Source: Paracoccaceae bacterium (GTDB lineage Bacteria > Pseudomonadota > Alphaproteobacteria > Rhodobacterales > Rhodobacteraceae). From it: a stretch of DNA of 7,719 nucleotides. The stretch spans positions 1 to 7,719 of the forward strand of contig JAAUPC010000160.1 in the NCBI GenBank assembly GCA_012036325.1, in the 5' to 3' direction. Of the stretch, positions 6,407 through 7,719 are shown one piece after another. How positions within the stretch are numbered: the stretch's first letter is position 1; each line of letters starts with the position of its first letter. Below the pieces are notes generated by a model that was not told the DNA's origin, made no database searches, and worked only from the letters and a program-made list of their open reading frames with translations. Made by a program: the position numbers and the translations under genes.

Positions 6407-6700
6407 TTAGCTGCGCGCCGTATCCCCAGCCTGCCACACAATTTTTCCATCGGCCACAGTCATCACCGGTTGGATGGCTTTGATCTCTTCGTCTGGCACG
6501 GCAAAATAGTCACGATCAATCACTACCAGGTCGGCCACCTTGCCCGCGACAATGCTGCCCTTGATCGCCTCTTCCCGAGTCAACCAGGTTCCGCCCAGCG
6601 TGTAGGCGTGCAAGGCTTCGGCACGGCTAATGGCCTGAGCCGCAGCGATATAATGGCCCAGGATGTTTTTGCGCGTCACCAGGGCATTAGAGCGCCACAA
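6407..6700 (-). pseudogene. C-terminal piece of amidohydrolase-3 (YtcJ-like) gene
   Basis: This frame carries the end of the enzyme whose middle is at 6687-7202. It reads LVTRKNILGHYIAAAQAISR, AEALHAYTLGGTWLTREE, GSIVAGKVADLVVIDRDYF, and ends with the strand VMTVADGKIVWQAGD before TAA 6409-6407. G-x-I-x-x-G-x-x-ADL-V-V-I is the amidohydrolase return to the beta domain. A TTG at 6700 could be called as a start, but the text before LVTRK is out-of-frame junk. If the AA of TAAT (plus 6687-6688) is reduced to one base, the upstream frame joins as NPFVALYALVTRKN, the sequence expected of the family. The two pieces are therefore one gene with a one-base insertion. Confidence 0.75.
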
Positions 6701-7202
6701 AGGGGTTCACAGAAGTGGTGCTGGGAATATCCGAGTTGGCCGCCACGGGGATACCGTGATCCAGATATTTGCGCACCGGCTTGTAATTCGCCGCCCGGCG
6801 CACGCCCACATCGCGGAAGATCATATCCCCTTCCCAATAGAGAAAAGTCGGCTGCACCACCACGCCGATCTGGTGTTCCCTCATCTGGCGCAGGGCGCGG
6901 TCGCTGGGGAAATAGCCGTGGATGATGTTATGGCGTCTGTCGGGCCGCGGCATTTCCTGCGCCACCTGGGCAAAGCTGTCCACCGCCATGTCCATCGCCC
7001 GGTCGCCGGTGACGTGGATGCCCACATCCCAGCCATATTCCTGGGCGGTGCGGAAATAGCGCAGCAGGTCGGCGGTGTCCAGCCGGTTGAAGTTGCGTAC
7101 TTCGGTTTCGCCCTCGAAAGGTTCGTACATGTAGGCCGTGCGGGAACTGGTGCCGCCGTCAATCGCCATCACCGCGGCAGTCGGCGGCGACCAGCGAGGC
7201 AT
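6687..7202 (-). pseudogene. Middle (barrel) piece of amidohydrolase-3 (YtcJ-like) gene
   Basis: Homology covers about 7180 down to 6690. It reads AVMAIDGGTSSRTAYMYEPF, then DLLRYFRTAQEYGWDVGIHV, TGDRAMDMAVDSFAQ, RHNIIHGYF, and DHGIPVAANSDIPSTTSVNP. The visible barrel motifs of metal-dependent amidohydrolases are H-x-x-GD-x-A (IHVTGDRA), the H of IIHGYF, and the late aspartate in NSD. The earlier H-x-H metal pair and the N-terminal beta domain are not found anywhere upstream. The family removes acyl or amide groups from varied, mostly unknown substrates; none can be assigned here. The ATG at 7202 is not the natural start: the first ~8 residues (MPRWSPPT) belong to a neighbouring frame. The gene is broken at both ends of this frame by one-base shifts. 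Confidence 0.75.
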
Positions 7203-7327
7203 CGATCAGGGTGCCATTGAAGCCCAGGCCGGGAATCAGCGTCAGCGCCCCGGTCAGCGTGATCCCGACCGTCACGCCTTCGGCCAGCATCTTGTCGGCG
7301 AAGGCTTTTTGTTCCGGTTCAGATCAT
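7178..7327 (-). pseudogene. Out-of-frame coding segment linking the lipoprotein start and the amidohydrolase
   Basis: Between the lipoprotein frame and the amidohydrolase middle frame, a third minus-strand frame has almost entirely G/C third positions. It reads EQKAFADKMLAEGVTVGITL, then GALTLIPGLGFNGTLIDASL and VAAD before going out of frame. EQKAFADKMLAEGVT resembles the E-Q-x-A-x-x-x-A-x-x-x-L-x-x-x-GVT helix that precedes the D-G-x-x-S-R-T-A segment in YtcJ-like enzymes, but the distance to that segment (~35 residues) is shorter than usual. Adding one G to the CGG at about 7328 joins it to the lipoprotein as DDLNREQK. Removing one base near 7179 joins it to AAVMAIDGG. These repairs are my inference. 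Confidence 0.45.
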
Positions 7328-7502
7328 CGTAGGTGGGGACCTTCAGATATTCCCGCTCCATACGGTCGAGCGCGGTCTCGACCACGGCGACGTCGAACTC
7401 GGGAGGAAGGCGCTCCTTGTCCTTCTCGCTGACTTCCTTCGATCCGCCCACACAGCCCCCGACCAACGCGAAGAGCGCGGTCACTACGATGAAACGACGC
7501 AT
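7272..7502 (-). CDS. Lipoprotein N terminus, frame lost after about residue 59
   Basis: ATG 7502 has a good GGAGG site six bases upstream (RC of 7503-7520). The protein opens MRRFIVVTALFALVGGC: a short basic n-region, hydrophobic core and a VGGC lipobox with C17 as the probable lipidated residue. A polar charged stretch (SKEVSEKDKERLPPEF) follows, then an amphipathic helix VVETALDRMEREYLKVPTYD. From residue ~60 the reading (NKKPSPTRCWPKA) is a frame-shift tail. Up to there I do not recognise a family; L-x-x-M-E-R-E-Y with a following D-x-L faintly recalls the N-terminal region of S41 C-terminal-processing peptidases, but no PDZ or catalytic motif is present. Whether it is truly fused to the amidohydrolase downstream or joined by an artefact is open. 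Confidence 0.55.
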   Translation of the reverse strand: MRRFIVVTALFALVGGCVGGSKEVSEKDKERLPPEFDVAVVETALDRMEREYLKVPTYDDLNRNKKPSPTRCWPKA

Positions 7503-7531
7503 GAATCCTCCACTTCTCCCGGTCTACGAAT

Positions 7532-7719
7532 CAACGCGCGATCGAGATCTCGCGCGAGGCGCCGGCCAGGATTTTCTTCGCGTTCACCGACCTCGCACGC
7601 AAGGTCCATGCCGCGAGCCACGGCGTGCGCCAGGGAATGAACGCGTGGCAACTCAAGGGCCCCTTGAAACTCTGGGGGTCGTCCGCCGACGCGATCGTGG
7701 AGGCTGGGAAGCAGATTCC
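7532..7719. other. Strongly coding-biased right end, strand unresolved
   Basis: From 7535 onward almost every third base in one phase is G or C, the mark of a high-GC gene. Both readings of that phase are open. Plus reads RAIEISREAPARIFFAFTDL, then ARKVHAASHGVRQGMNAWQ and LKLWGSSADAIVEAGKQI, off the right edge, which looks like a natural protein but has no ATG/GTG/TTG after the in-frame TGA at 7502. Minus reads a less natural, Ser/Trp-rich text ending at TGA 7533-7531, 28 bases before the lipoprotein ATG, which would suit an operon. I favour the plus reading on amino-acid composition, with low confidence, and recognise no family. Confidence 0.35.

Noticed and set aside
6395..7220. Plus-strand ORFs opposite the minus-strand amidohydrolase (e.g. 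6395-6925 and 6663-7220)
   Set aside because: They are antisense to clear amidohydrolase motifs (IHVTGDRA, GKVADLVVI) and show His/Arg/Pro-rich shadow composition.
1..7719. Search for CRISPR arrays, tRNA or rRNA genes, IS elements, integrases or phage genes
   Set aside because: No regularly spaced repeats, cloverleaf-like segments, rRNA-like stretches, transposase motifs or terminal inverted repeats were seen by eye on either strand.

Overview
The window looks like a mosaic rather than one continuous genome segment. The left two thirds (1 to about 5025) is coherent, high-GC, gene-dense alphaproteobacterial DNA, most like Rhodobacterales, and has no visible frame errors. The right third (about 5026-7719) is a set of short gene pieces, mostly broken by single-base frame shifts. 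Two very different base compositions are mixed there: an AT-richer block at about 5026-6406 and high-GC DNA from about 6700 on. No tools were available, so the taxonomic statements are inferences from protein character and composition.

Left block. On the minus strand, greA (690-1160) is followed, with an 8-base overlap, by an unrecognised membrane protein with two predicted transmembrane segments and a coiled coil; it runs off the left edge (1-697). Upstream of greA lies a strong hairpin with a pyrimidine/T-rich tail. It is a candidate leader terminator, and a very proline-rich small ORF precedes it. Divergently, on the plus strand, come ETF-ubiquinone oxidoreductase (1449-3095), a secreted TPR protein (3222-4952), and the first 28 codons of ispE (from 4942), overlapping the TPR stop. 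The ispE reading breaks off mid-motif at about 5025.

Right block. From about 5028 the plus strand carries the last ~85 codons of an amidohydrolase-3 (YtcJ-like) protein. Convergent to it is a minus-strand J-domain protein with one membrane segment (6115 down to 5513). Its reading continues, after one apparently missing base, into a TolB/PD40-like beta-propeller segment ending at 5376. An AT-rich spacer (6116-6406) follows. Then a second, different amidohydrolase-3 gene lies on the minus strand, split across three frames by single-base shifts near 6688 and 7179. A third shift near 7328 joins this to a lipoprotein N terminus starting at 7502. The last ~185 bases show strong GC3 coding bias but no usable start, and the strand cannot be settled by eye.

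Functionally, the left block is housekeeping: transcript cleavage, electron transfer from ETF to ubiquinone, an envelope TPR protein and isoprenoid precursor synthesis. I see no defence system, CRISPR array, RNA gene, IS element or biosynthetic cluster. The most worthwhile observations are the greA leader architecture and the abrupt mosaic junction with a chain of one-base frame shifts, which more likely reflects assembly or sequencing quality, or gene decay, than new biology.
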